Made by a program: the position numbers and the translations under genes. A DNA stretch of 64,000 bases from contig JABABD010000008.1 of assembly GCA_014238425.1 (NCBI GenBank), positions 1 through 64,000 on the forward strand, in the 5' to 3' direction. The notes under the pieces were generated by a model. That model saw only the letters and a list, made by a program, of their open reading frames with translations, searched no databases and was not told the DNA's origin. Origin of the DNA: Flavobacteriaceae bacterium (GTDB taxonomy: Bacteria > Bacteroidota > Bacteroidia > Flavobacteriales > Flavobacteriaceae). This document shows, one piece after another, positions 29,507 through 38,240 of this stretch. Numbering within the stretch: the first letter of the stretch is position 1; every line of letters starts with the position of its first letter.

Positions 29507-30385
29507 TTAGAGCAAGTGTCTCTCGCGCGCGAGCAATGTATTTTTCAATAACATGGCAATAGTCATTGGACCAACACCTCCAGGAACCGGTGTAATATAG
29601 CTTGCCTTCTTACTCACGTTTTCAAAATCTACATCACCAGTTAGATAATAACCTCTTTCTTTAGTTTCATCTGGAACTCTTGTAATACCAACATCTATGA
29701 TTACCACATCATCCTTGACCATTTCTGCTTTCAAGAACTTAGGCACACCTAAAGCAGAAATTATAATATCTGCTTGAGATGTTATTTGTGTAATATTTTT
29801 TGTGCGGCTATGAGTTAAGGTTACTGTTGAATTACCTGGGAACCCTTTTCGTCCCATAAGAATGCTCATTGGTCTACCCACAATATGGCTCCTACCGATA
29901 ACCACTGTATGTTTTCCTTGAGTATCAACACCATAACGATCTAATAATTCTAGAATGCCAAAAGGTGTAGCTGGAATGAACGTTGACATATCCAATGCCA
30001 TTTTGCCAAAATTCATCGGGTGGAATCCATCAACATCTTTGTCTGGATTAACTGCCATAAGAACTTTTTGCGTGTCAATTTGAGGTGGCAACGGTAATTG
30101 TACTATGAAGCCATCAATATCTGGGTTATCATTAAGCTCCTTTATCTTGTCTAATAATTCTACCTCACTAGTCGTATTAGACATTCTAACCATAGTAGAT
30201 TCAAACCCTACGCGTTCGCAAGCACGAACTTTGCTGCCAACATAGGTTAAACTAGCACCATCATTACCAACAATAACAGCTGCTAAATGAGGAACCTTCT
30301 CCCCTTTCTCCTTCATTTTCTTTACTTCGACAGTAATTTCATCTTTAATGTCATTACTGATTTTCTTTCCATCGAGGATTGTCAT
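29507..30385 (-). CDS. folD: Bifunctional methylenetetrahydrofolate dehydrogenase/cyclohydrolase
   Basis: Interconverts 5,10-methylene-, methenyl- and 10-formyl-tetrahydrofolate with NADP. 292 residues. YVGSKVRACERVGF carries the active-site Tyr-Lys (YxxxK), DGFIVQLPLPPQID and PDKDVDGFHPMNFG are FolD signatures, and VVIGRSHIVGRPMSILM and TPVPGGVGPMTIAMLL complete it. Probably co-transcribed with ffh, which ends 38 bp upstream. Confidence 0.97.
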   Translation of the reverse strand: MTILDGKKISNDIKDEITVEVKKMKEKGEKVPHLAAVIVGNDGASLTYVGSKVRACERVGFESTMVRMSNTTSEVELLDKIKELNDNPDIDGFIVQLPLPPQIDTQKVLMAVNPDKDVDGFHPMNFGKMALDMSTFIPATPFGILELLDRYGVDTQGKHTVVIGRSHIVGRPMSILMGRKGFPGNSTVTLTHSRTKNITQITSQADIIISALGVPKFLKAEMVKDDVVIIDVGITRVPDETKERGYYLTGDVDFENVSKKASYITPVPGGVGPMTIAMLLKNTLLARERHLL

Positions 30386-30423
30386 ACTTATAATTGAATA
30401 ATTAGTTAGTTTTTAAAATCAAA

Positions 30424-31752
30424 TTAGCGCATTTTGCCCATCATCTGCATCATTTTTTTTCCACCACCACCTTGCATCATTTTCATCATTTTGCTCATTT
30501 GATTAAACTGCTTCATTAACTGATTGACTTGTTGAACAGACGTACCAGATCCTTTTCCTATGCGCTTTTTTCTACTAGCATTTATAATTGAAGGATTTGT
30601 ACGTTCTTTTAGTGTCATGGAATGTATAATCGCTTCGATATGTTTAAAGGCGTCATCATCAACATCTATATCTTTCATCATCTTACCAGCCCCTGGAATC
30701 ATTCCTATCAAATCTTTCATATTCCCCATCTTCTTGACTTGCTGTATCTGTTTCAAGAAATCATCAAACCCAAATTGATTCTTGGCAATTTTTTTCTGAA
30801 TTTTTCGAGCTTCCTCTTCATCAAATTGCTCTTGAGCTCTTTCAACTAAGGACACTACATCTCCCATCCCTAAAATACGCTCAGCCATACGTGAAGGATA
30901 GAAAACATCAATAGCTTCCATCTTCTCGCCCGTTCCAATAAACTTAATAGGCTTATTTACTACGGATTTAATAGAAATGGCAGCACCACCTCGAGTATCA
31001 CCATCTAACTTTGTTAAGATAACTCCGTCAAAGTTCAATATATCGTTAAAAGCCTTTGCTGTATTAACCGCATCTTGACCAGTCATAGAATCCACAACAA
31101 ATAAGGTTTCTTGTGGTTCAATGGCCTTATGTATATTAGAGATTTCTGTCATCATAGCCTCGTCTACCGCTAAACGACCGGCGGTATCGACAATAACAAC
31201 ATTGTGTCCATTAGACTTTGCATGGGCAATACCAGCTTGTGCAATAGCCACTGGATCATTATTACCTCTATCACTAAATACATCTATTTGAATTTGTTCT
31301 CCAACGATATGTAATTGATCTATTGCAGCAGGTCGATATACATCACAAGCCACCAATAATGGCTTCTTAGTTTTTTTAGTTTTTAAATAGTTAGCGAGCT
31401 TACCAGAAAATGTTGTTTTACCAGAACCTTGAAGACCAGACATCAAAATTACAGATGGTGTTCCAGAAAGATTGACTCCTTCTGCATCACCGCCCATTAA
31501 TTCTGTCAGTTCATCCTTAACGATTTTGACCATTAATTGGCCAGGTTGAAGCGTAGTCAATACATCTTGACCTAATGCTTTCTCCTTGACTCTATTGGTA
31601 AACTCTTTAGCTATTTTAAAATTAACATCGGCATCAAGCAACGCACGACGTACTTCTTTTAAAGTCTCAGCGACATTAACTTCTGTAATGCTACCATGGC
31701 CTTTTAAAACGTGAAGCGCTTTATCTAATTTCTCACTTAAATTATTGAACAT
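30424..31752 (-). CDS. ffh: Signal recognition particle protein Ffh
   Basis: SRP GTPase that binds signal sequences and 4.5S RNA and docks at FtsY. 442 residues. It has an N domain, a G domain with GLQGSGKTTFSGKLA, DVYRPAAIDQL, DTAGRLAVDE and TKLDGDTRGGAA, and a Met-rich M domain with GSGTSVQQVNQLMKQF and a C-terminus rich in MM pairs. No 4.5S RNA gene was recognised nearby. Confidence 0.97.
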   Translation of the reverse strand: MFNNLSEKLDKALHVLKGHGSITEVNVAETLKEVRRALLDADVNFKIAKEFTNRVKEKALGQDVLTTLQPGQLMVKIVKDELTELMGGDAEGVNLSGTPSVILMSGLQGSGKTTFSGKLANYLKTKKTKKPLLVACDVYRPAAIDQLHIVGEQIQIDVFSDRGNNDPVAIAQAGIAHAKSNGHNVVIVDTAGRLAVDEAMMTEISNIHKAIEPQETLFVVDSMTGQDAVNTAKAFNDILNFDGVILTKLDGDTRGGAAISIKSVVNKPIKFIGTGEKMEAIDVFYPSRMAERILGMGDVVSLVERAQEQFDEEEARKIQKKIAKNQFGFDDFLKQIQQVKKMGNMKDLIGMIPGAGKMMKDIDVDDDAFKHIEAIIHSMTLKERTNPSIINASRKKRIGKGSGTSVQQVNQLMKQFNQMSKMMKMMQGGGGKKMMQMMGKMR

Positions 31753-31810
31753 ATATTCCTAAAATTTCAAGTCCATCTTTGCATAACTGCTATGATGAGT
31801 GTGGAAGTTG

Positions 31811-31818
31811 CAAATTTA
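31811..31818 (-). promoter_or_regulatory. -7 box of ffh promoter
   Basis: The minus strand reads TAAATTTG (TAnnTTTG), 59 bp before the ffh ATG. Confidence 0.45.
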
Positions 31819-31867
31819 AGTATTTGATATCTATTAATAAAACTAGTAAGGAGATAATATGAAAAAA

Positions 31868-31895
31868 GCGATTGTACACTAATATGTACAATCGC
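31868..31895 (-). terminator. Second terminator behind the repeat lipoprotein
   Basis: Perfect 11-bp arms (31868-31878, 31885-31895), 6-nt loop, followed on the minus strand by six T. Tandem with the hairpin at 31961. Confidence 0.78.
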
Positions 31896-31960
31896 CATAA
31901 ATTTTGAGTAAATTTTAGCTATTAATCTGGGATAAAGATAAAAAAAATCTCGTTATAAAA

Positions 31961-31992
31961 AAACGACCATGAATCTAAATTCATGGCCGTTT
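31961..31992 (-). terminator. First terminator behind the repeat lipoprotein
   Basis: 14-bp arms with one mismatch (31961-31974, 31979-31992), 4-nt loop, T run on the minus strand, 72 bp past the lipoprotein stop. Confidence 0.82.
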
Positions 31993-32063
31993 ATATAGGG
32001 ACAAAATCGATACAAAGAGTTAAGCTATTAATCAATCACTATCTTTCCCTTAAAACCTAAACA

Positions 32064-34157
32064 CTAATTACAATTTCTCTCTATCACTATATAGTCTTGT
32101 GGGTCGTTAAACATTTTCAAACGATCTTCTGCACATTCAGTAACTAACCATGCTCCAGAAATTGCCTGTATATTCGCTCCAGCGACATTTGAGAACTCTA
32201 CAACAACACCGTCATTGGTTTGAGATGTAGACCACATTGCGTCAATAGTTTGCCCATTTTCTGTAATAGTCAAAGTACCATCAGTGTTGAAATCCATGTC
32301 AAATGCAATCAAGTCATTGCTACCATTATAACTAACCACATTCCAAATGCACTCTGCAAGGTATGAGTCAACGTCTGTCTCACTACATGTAGTATTGGTT
32401 TCACAATTTCTTTCAATAATTATAAATTGATCACCTCTAACTATCTTTAGCCTACCTTCTGCACATTCGATAACTAACCAAGACCCATTCATGTCCTGAA
32501 GGTCGGAAGTACCATCAATTCCAGAGAATTCAATCATCACACCATCATCTGTTGTCGATGATGCCCATTGAGCTGTTATCGTTCCATTTACATTAGTAAT
32601 AGTAAATGTACCATCAGCAGCAAATTCGAGATTCCAATCATTAAAGTCATTAATACCATTATAATTTACAGCATTCCACACACATTCTACAAGGTAAGAA
32701 TCAACCTGTTCTTGTGTACATTGATCTTGCTCGCATTCGCGTTCAAAAACTATATATAGATCATTCATCACTATTTTCACTCTACCTTCATCACATTCAA
32801 TAACTGTCCATTCTCCGTTGAAATCTCCTAAAGGCTCTCCAAGTTCAATAGTTATAACAGTTGCTCCTCCATCATTTGTTGAAGTCATCCATGTACCTAC
32901 AATCTCTTGATCATTAATACTATGTTGTACAACTAATTCTTGATTCGCATTGAAATAGAATTCATATTCTGCAAAATTATTATCTCCATTGAATCCTGCT
33001 CTCCAGAAGCATTCTGCTAAATAACTGTCTACCACTTCTTCTGGACAAACAGCTGGATTGTTATCATCACATTCTAACTGTTCAAACCTTAGGCGATCGA
33101 TACCACTTCTAAAATCAACTTTAATTTCACCATTTTCATCCTGAATTTCATGCAGTAACCATAATTCGTTATTGAAATCTGGTAAATCAGGAATATTAAT
33201 AGACAATGCTGGTATTCCATTATCATTTTCTGTTAGTCCCCAAGTACCTTCATAAATGGTTCCATTAGGATCCTCAACTTTTACTGGACCATCTGGTATG
33301 AATGTAAATACATATCCTTCGTATTGATCCTCTAAATTTTGATCACCTATCTCTAATTTATCTACTGTCCATGTACAATTAGAACATAAAATATTAAGGT
33401 CGTCGACTGGAATATCATTGTTATCATCGTCATCATAATCGTTATCATCATCTTCATCACAAGCATCTTCTGCAGCCTCAATTGCTGCTTGCAGTTCGTC
33501 ATTATTATTAACTACTATCGTAGTTCCATCTGCCTTAACCATAGTTACAGGGAAGTTGATACCAGCTAAAAGTCCACCATCTAGTTCTTCAATAAAATCA
33601 TATAATTCTTCATCACTATTAATGGTTACTGTTTCAATGACTTCGAATGCGGCGTTAAACACAGAAATAGATATTGGATATTGAAAATCTATACATTCAA
33701 TATCGTCATCATCTTCATTTTCACCAGTACATTCTTCAATGAACTGTTCTAACTCTTCAAGATTATTAATAGTAACCTCTGTATAATCATTAAGTATAAT
33801 AGTAATTGGAAAAACAATTTCTATCTCATCAGTATCATCACTAAATTGATCAAATATGGCTTCAATAACTGCTAAGTCCTCTTCTGAATCAATTGTGATT
33901 TCAATACCATTTACGATAATAGTAACCGGTAAATTTATGGATATACAATTTGCATTATCTATAATATTATCAAAAGAACCATCTCTAAGAGAGGTGTTCT
34001 GCATCAAATTGGCCAATGTAGAATTGGCTACTAAAGTCTCTCGTTCGTTTGGGTCTGTAATGTCAATTACTTCATCTTGACAAGATGTAAAGGTCATTAA
34101 AATAATAAGGGGCAAAAAAAGTAGTTTGCTTAATCCGCGGTTGATAGATCTTTTCAT
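32064..34157 (-). CDS. Large repeat-containing lipoprotein
   Basis: 697 residues from the ATG at 34157; an ATG at 34184 adds nine residues. The lipobox is MTFTSC (Cys about 26). Residues 60-240 hold four copies of a 55-70-residue unit with a hydrophobic strand (LPVTIIVNG, FPITIILND, YPISISVFN, FPVTMVKAD) then TINS-EELxxFIEE. A very acidic linker (DEDDDNDYDDDDNND) follows. Residues 265-697 hold four lipocalin-like units of about 105 residues, the last three starting VDSYLxECxW and ending IxxERxC. It is divergent from the ECF sigma operon and is probably surface-exposed. Function unknown. Confidence 0.83.
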   Translation of the reverse strand: MKRSINRGLSKLLFLPLIILMTFTSCQDEVIDITDPNERETLVANSTLANLMQNTSLRDGSFDNIIDNANCISINLPVTIIVNGIEITIDSEEDLAVIEAIFDQFSDDTDEIEIVFPITIILNDYTEVTINNLEELEQFIEECTGENEDDDDIECIDFQYPISISVFNAAFEVIETVTINSDEELYDFIEELDGGLLAGINFPVTMVKADGTTIVVNNNDELQAAIEAAEDACDEDDDNDYDDDDNNDIPVDDLNILCSNCTWTVDKLEIGDQNLEDQYEGYVFTFIPDGPVKVEDPNGTIYEGTWGLTENDNGIPALSINIPDLPDFNNELWLLHEIQDENGEIKVDFRSGIDRLRFEQLECDDNNPAVCPEEVVDSYLAECFWRAGFNGDNNFAEYEFYFNANQELVVQHSINDQEIVGTWMTSTNDGGATVITIELGEPLGDFNGEWTVIECDEGRVKIVMNDLYIVFERECEQDQCTQEQVDSYLVECVWNAVNYNGINDFNDWNLEFAADGTFTITNVNGTITAQWASSTTDDGVMIEFSGIDGTSDLQDMNGSWLVIECAEGRLKIVRGDQFIIIERNCETNTTCSETDVDSYLAECIWNVVSYNGSNDLIAFDMDFNTDGTLTITENGQTIDAMWSTSQTNDGVVVEFSNVAGANIQAISGAWLVTECAEDRLKMFNDPQDYIVIERNCN

Positions 34158-34194
34158 AATTCTCGTTTTAATTTTATGGTTCATCGTTTTAAAA

Positions 34195-34244
34195 TTGGGG
34201 TATTTAATAGTAAAACAGATAAATATTAAAAACTCCTACCCCAA
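34195..34244. promoter_or_regulatory. Inverted repeat between divergent lipoprotein and ECF sigma genes
   Basis: TTGGGGTA (34195-34202) and TACCCCAA (34237-34244) are perfect 8-bp arms 34 bp apart, in the shared promoter region. Possible operator acting on both genes (inference). Confidence 0.45.
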
Positions 34245-34264
34245 ACTTCCATTTTTTTTAACTT

Positions 34265-34272
34265 TAACTTTG
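34265..34272 (+). promoter_or_regulatory. -7 box of ECF sigma operon
   Basis: TAACTTTG, perfect TAnnTTTG, 12 bp before the ATG at 34285. This is a housekeeping-type promoter with a very short leader. Confidence 0.5.
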
Positions 34273-34284
34273 AAAACTTAAATT

Positions 34285-34800
34285 ATGCCTGACGCTTTAA
34301 AAAATAATATTTGCGATGACACTCTATTTTCATCCGCTTTTAATAAGTACTCTAAAGAGTTGCATAATTTTCTGTATTTCAAGTTTGGAGATCGATTAAA
34401 CCCTAAAGACAAAGTACAAGAAGCCTTTATAAAATTGTGGCAGAATTGTGCAAAGGTTACTCCAAATAAAGCTAAGTCTTACCTATATACTATAGCTAAT
34501 AATATGATGTTGAATGAAGTTGCACATCAGAAGGTGGTACTTAATTATCAAAAAATACCAGCTAAAACTCATACCAACGAGAATCCTGAATTCTTGCTAG
34601 AAGAACAACAGTATATGGAGAAGCTTCAAAGAGCTTTATCCAACTTATCTGAAGCTCAGCGTACTGCTTTTTTAATGAATAGGGTTGAAGGTAAGAAACA
34701 TAGGGAAATAGCTGAATTATTGGGCATTTCTACAAAAGCCGTTGAAAAACGTATTTATGGTGCACTTAATAAATTAAGAGAACATATAAAAGAAATTTAA
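34285..34800 (+). CDS. ECF-type RNA polymerase sigma factor (FecI-like)
   Basis: 171 residues. Region 2 appears as ELHNFLYFKFGDRLNPKDKVQEAFIKLW and region 4 as LSNLSEAQRTAFLMNRVEGKKHREIAELLGISTKAVEKRIYGAL. Directly followed by a FecR-type anti-sigma gene and a TonB-dependent receptor with an STN signalling domain. This is the classic cell-surface signalling cassette, in which ligand binding by the receptor frees the sigma factor through FecR. Confidence 0.93.
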   Translation: MPDALKNNICDDTLFSSAFNKYSKELHNFLYFKFGDRLNPKDKVQEAFIKLWQNCAKVTPNKAKSYLYTIANNMMLNEVAHQKVVLNYQKIPAKTHTNENPEFLLEEQQYMEKLQRALSNLSEAQRTAFLMNRVEGKKHREIAELLGISTKAVEKRIYGALNKLREHIKEI

Positions 34801-34853
34801 ACAATGAGGTAGGATTTTTTGAAACTCAACTGTTATATAATTGAACATGACTT

Positions 34854-35750
34854 ATGAAACGAGAAGAACTCATAACAAAATGGCTGGATGACGAGCTTAA
34901 TTCAGATGAACTCAAAGCTTTTAAAGCTCTTGAAGACTACTCTGAATTGGTGAAATTATCCGATAGTGCCAAACGATTTACAACTCCAGAATATAATTCT
35001 GATATAGAGCTACAATTGGTCATGCAAAAAATTGATGCTTCTAAATCTCATAACAACTGGTTAAAACCCCTTGTAGGTGTTGCTGCCATACTAACAATCT
35101 TTTTTGGAGTCCGTTATTACAACACAACTCTAGATACTGAAATACATACATTGGCATCTGAAAAGACGTCTATAGAATTACCTGATGCCTCAAGTGCCAC
35201 CCTCAATGCACTATCCTCTTTAAAATTTAATAATAATAGGTGGACTAATAAAAGAGAGGTGCGTCTTGAGGGCGAGGCATTTTTTAAAGTGGCAAAAGGT
35301 TCAAATTTTGATGTCGTGACCGATGATGGAATCGTTTCAGTTCTAGGAACTGAATTCAATGTGAAACAACGTCACAATTTCTTTGAAGTGGTTTGTTATG
35401 AAGGCCTTGTTGGTGTCACTCATGTTGGTAATACAACCAAACTCAAACCAGGTGACAGCTATGTTATACTAAATGGGAAATTAATTGTTAAAGAAAAGGA
35501 AGCTAAAAACAGCCCAAGTTGGTTGCAAAACGTAAGTTATTTTAAAAGTATGCCTTTTAAGGAGGTCGTTGCCGAATTTGAGAGACAATATAATGTGATT
35601 ATTACGTCAGAATTTGTTGACACTACGTTGCTGTTTACAGGAAACTTTAAGCATGATGATATGGACTTAGCCTTAAAATCCATAACTTTACCTCTAAACC
35701 TAAAGTATAGCTTAAAAAACGACTCAACCATTCTGTTATCGAGTGAATAG
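34854..35750 (+). CDS. FecR-family anti-sigma factor
   Basis: 298 residues. A short cytoplasmic N-terminus (ELITKWLDDELNSDELKAF), one membrane helix at about 70-87 (VGVAAILTIFFGVRYY), and a FecR domain at about 105-200 (TSIELPDASSATLNALSSLKF, RLEGEAFFKVA, VLGTEFNVKQR, VVCYEGLVGVTH). A DUF4974-type C-terminus (FKEVVAEFERQYNVIIT, FTGNFKHDDMDLALKSI) follows. Its last 8 bp overlap the GTG start of the receptor gene, so FecR and receptor are translationally coupled. Confidence 0.93.
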   Translation: MKREELITKWLDDELNSDELKAFKALEDYSELVKLSDSAKRFTTPEYNSDIELQLVMQKIDASKSHNNWLKPLVGVAAILTIFFGVRYYNTTLDTEIHTLASEKTSIELPDASSATLNALSSLKFNNNRWTNKREVRLEGEAFFKVAKGSNFDVVTDDGIVSVLGTEFNVKQRHNFFEVVCYEGLVGVTHVGNTTKLKPGDSYVILNGKLIVKEKEAKNSPSWLQNVSYFKSMPFKEVVAEFERQYNVIITSEFVDTTLLFTGNFKHDDMDLALKSITLPLNLKYSLKNDSTILLSSE

Positions 35751-38073
35751 AAAATCTCTTGTTTCACTATTCTTTTCATGTTTTTTTCTTTTTGGTTTTG
35801 CAAGTTCTTTTGCACAAACAGAAAATGAGCAGTGGCTATCTCTAACCAAAATCCTAAATGATATTGAACAGCGTTATAGTGTTCGTTTCACTTATGCAGA
35901 TGCCAATGTGAAGGATATCAAAATAGCACGCCCATCACCTGATTATTCTCTAGAGCAAACCATTGAATACCTTAGAAATAATACCACACTTATTTTTAAT
36001 TTGCTGGATAACAACGATATTGTCATTCGAAAAAAACCTAAATCAAGTACTTCTGCCAAACGAAAATCCTTTAAACTACAAGTTTTAGATGAAGTGGTTG
36101 TTACTAACTATCTAACAAAAGGTATTTCAAAACCAAATGACGGAACCATTACAATAAACCCTCAGGATTTTGGTATACTTCCTGGTCTTATTGAGCCTGA
36201 TATACTGCAAGCCATTCAAGCACTACCAGGTGTACAAAGTACCGATGAAAGTGTTTCAAATCTAAACATACGTGGTGGAACGCATGATCAAAATCTTATC
36301 CTTTGGGATGGTATCAAGATGTACCAATCCGGGCATTTTTTTGGACTCATCTCAGCTTTTAATCCCTATCTCACAAAAGATGTGACTGTCATTAAAAATG
36401 GAACTAGCGCCTTTTACGGTGATGGTGTCTCGAGTATTATTGATATGCGTTCAAAAAACGATATAGATAATGAATTTTCAGGTGGAGCTGGCAGTAATCT
36501 TATTAACGTAGATGTATTTGCAACAATTCCTATCGCTCTAAATTCAGAATTACAAGTATCCGCACGAAGATCTATTACAGATGTCGTTACAACGCCAACT
36601 TATGATCAATACTTTAAGCGCATTTCGCAAGATTCAGATTTAAGCAGTAGTTCACAAAACCGGAGCATTTTAACAGATGCTAACTTCTACTTTTATGATG
36701 CTAGCATAAAATTTTTACACAATCTCACCGATGATGATAGGGTTCGTATTAATTTTTTAACTATATATAATACACTCGATTATCAAGAAACATCTATTAC
36801 AGATACTAGTGCAGAAGCTTTGGATAGTGGGTTGACACAATTCAATATAGCTGGTAGCGTATCTTATGAAAGAGATTGGAACAATGCCTTTAAATCAAAG
36901 GTTGAAATTTATGTTACCCAATACGATTTAGATGCTATCAATTTTGATGTCATTAATAATCAACGCCTTATTCAAGAAAATAAAGTGATAGATGGTGGAT
37001 TAAAAGCAAAGACCTCCTTTGAGTTTACAGACGAGTTAACATGGTCCAACGGTTATCAATTTTCTGAGGTTGGTATTAGCAATCTCGCAGATGTAAATAA
37101 CCCATTATTTAGAAGTTACATAAAAGAAGTTGTCAGGACTCATGCAGCTTTTAGTGAGGCTAAATTTGCATCTGATAACGGAAACACAAATGCAACTTTA
37201 GGTTTTAGAGTCAATTACTATCAAAAATTCAAAAAAACCTTATTTGAACCTAGATTAAGCTTTAGCCAAAATATTCTTAACACTCTTAAAATAGAAGTTC
37301 TCGGTGAATTTAAAAGCCAAGTAACCTCACAAATTATTGATAGGCAAAATGATTTTTTGGGTATTGAAAAACGGCGGTGGATTCTTGCCAACAATCAAAA
37401 CATTCCAATTGTTAAGAGCAAACAAGCATCAATTGGCCTACACTTCTATAAAAACAAATTACGAATTAGCGCAGAAGCATATATTAAAGATGTTTCAGGT
37501 ATTACAACGCGAAGTCAGGGATTCCAAAATCAATTTCAATTTATAAATGCTATTGGTGGCTATAAAGTAAAAGGTGTGGATTTTTTAATTAATAAACAGT
37601 TTGACAACGTAAGCGCATGGTTAGGTTATTCATATAGTATGAATGACTATATTTTTGACACTCTAAATAATGGGCAATCGTTTCCTAATAATATTGACAC
37701 ACGACATGCACTTAAATTTGCTGGAACCTATACCTATAATAGCCTTAAATTAGCATTAGGGTTGAACTGGCGCAGTGGAAAACCTAATACGGAACCTCAG
37801 CCAGGTAATAGCATAGTAAATGGAGACATCAATTACAACTTACCAAATAGTAGTAATTTAGAAGATTATTTAAGAACAGATCTTTCTGCCACTTATGATT
37901 TCTTTCTCAGTAGAAATTTAAAAGCAAAAGCTGGACTATCTCTTTGGAATATTCTTAACCAAGACAATATCATCAATACCTACTACACTATTGACGAAGA
38001 TGATAATATTACTAAAATCGACAATCAATCCTTAGGTATCACACCTAATATAAGTTTTAGAGTGCGTTTTTAA
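35743..38073 (+). CDS. TonB-dependent receptor with N-terminal STN signalling domain
   Basis: 776 residues. GTG start within the FecR stop (GTGAATAG). Signal peptide ends FAQT (about 26). Residues 30-100 form an STN domain (ILNDIEQRYSVRFTYADANV), the contact point for FecR. The TonB box region is near LDEVVVTN, the plug contains LPGVQSTDESVSNLNIRGG and FYGDGVSSIIDMRS, and the barrel runs to the aromatic end SFRVRF. It lacks the carboxypeptidase-like domain of SusC proteins and has no SusD partner. The imported ligand is unknown. A stray copy of its last 22 bp lies at 43903. Confidence 0.92.
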   Translation: MNRKSLVSLFFSCFFLFGFASSFAQTENEQWLSLTKILNDIEQRYSVRFTYADANVKDIKIARPSPDYSLEQTIEYLRNNTTLIFNLLDNNDIVIRKKPKSSTSAKRKSFKLQVLDEVVVTNYLTKGISKPNDGTITINPQDFGILPGLIEPDILQAIQALPGVQSTDESVSNLNIRGGTHDQNLILWDGIKMYQSGHFFGLISAFNPYLTKDVTVIKNGTSAFYGDGVSSIIDMRSKNDIDNEFSGGAGSNLINVDVFATIPIALNSELQVSARRSITDVVTTPTYDQYFKRISQDSDLSSSSQNRSILTDANFYFYDASIKFLHNLTDDDRVRINFLTIYNTLDYQETSITDTSAEALDSGLTQFNIAGSVSYERDWNNAFKSKVEIYVTQYDLDAINFDVINNQRLIQENKVIDGGLKAKTSFEFTDELTWSNGYQFSEVGISNLADVNNPLFRSYIKEVVRTHAAFSEAKFASDNGNTNATLGFRVNYYQKFKKTLFEPRLSFSQNILNTLKIEVLGEFKSQVTSQIIDRQNDFLGIEKRRWILANNQNIPIVKSKQASIGLHFYKNKLRISAEAYIKDVSGITTRSQGFQNQFQFINAIGGYKVKGVDFLINKQFDNVSAWLGYSYSMNDYIFDTLNNGQSFPNNIDTRHALKFAGTYTYNSLKLALGLNWRSGKPNTEPQPGNSIVNGDINYNLPNSSNLEDYLRTDLSATYDFFLSRNLKAKAGLSLWNILNQDNIINTYYTIDEDDNITKIDNQSLGITPNISFRVRF

Positions 38074-38240
38074 TTTTATTTTTATAGACAAAAGACAAGA
38101 AATCATTCTTTAATAAAACTCCACTGCATTAGTTTCTTAATGAACCCCTACTTTATTTTTAAGGTTAACAAATAAAAATCATACGTTTAATTTAACTATT
38201 TCATTTACATATATTTATAGTAGCGAAATTCAAAAATAAA

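Larger units (their letters stand above)
31753..32063. other. 311-bp intergenic region upstream of ffh
   Basis: Holds the ffh -7 box and two hairpin terminators facing the repeat-rich lipoprotein gene (each listed). The remaining bases show no supported gene. Confidence 0.6.
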
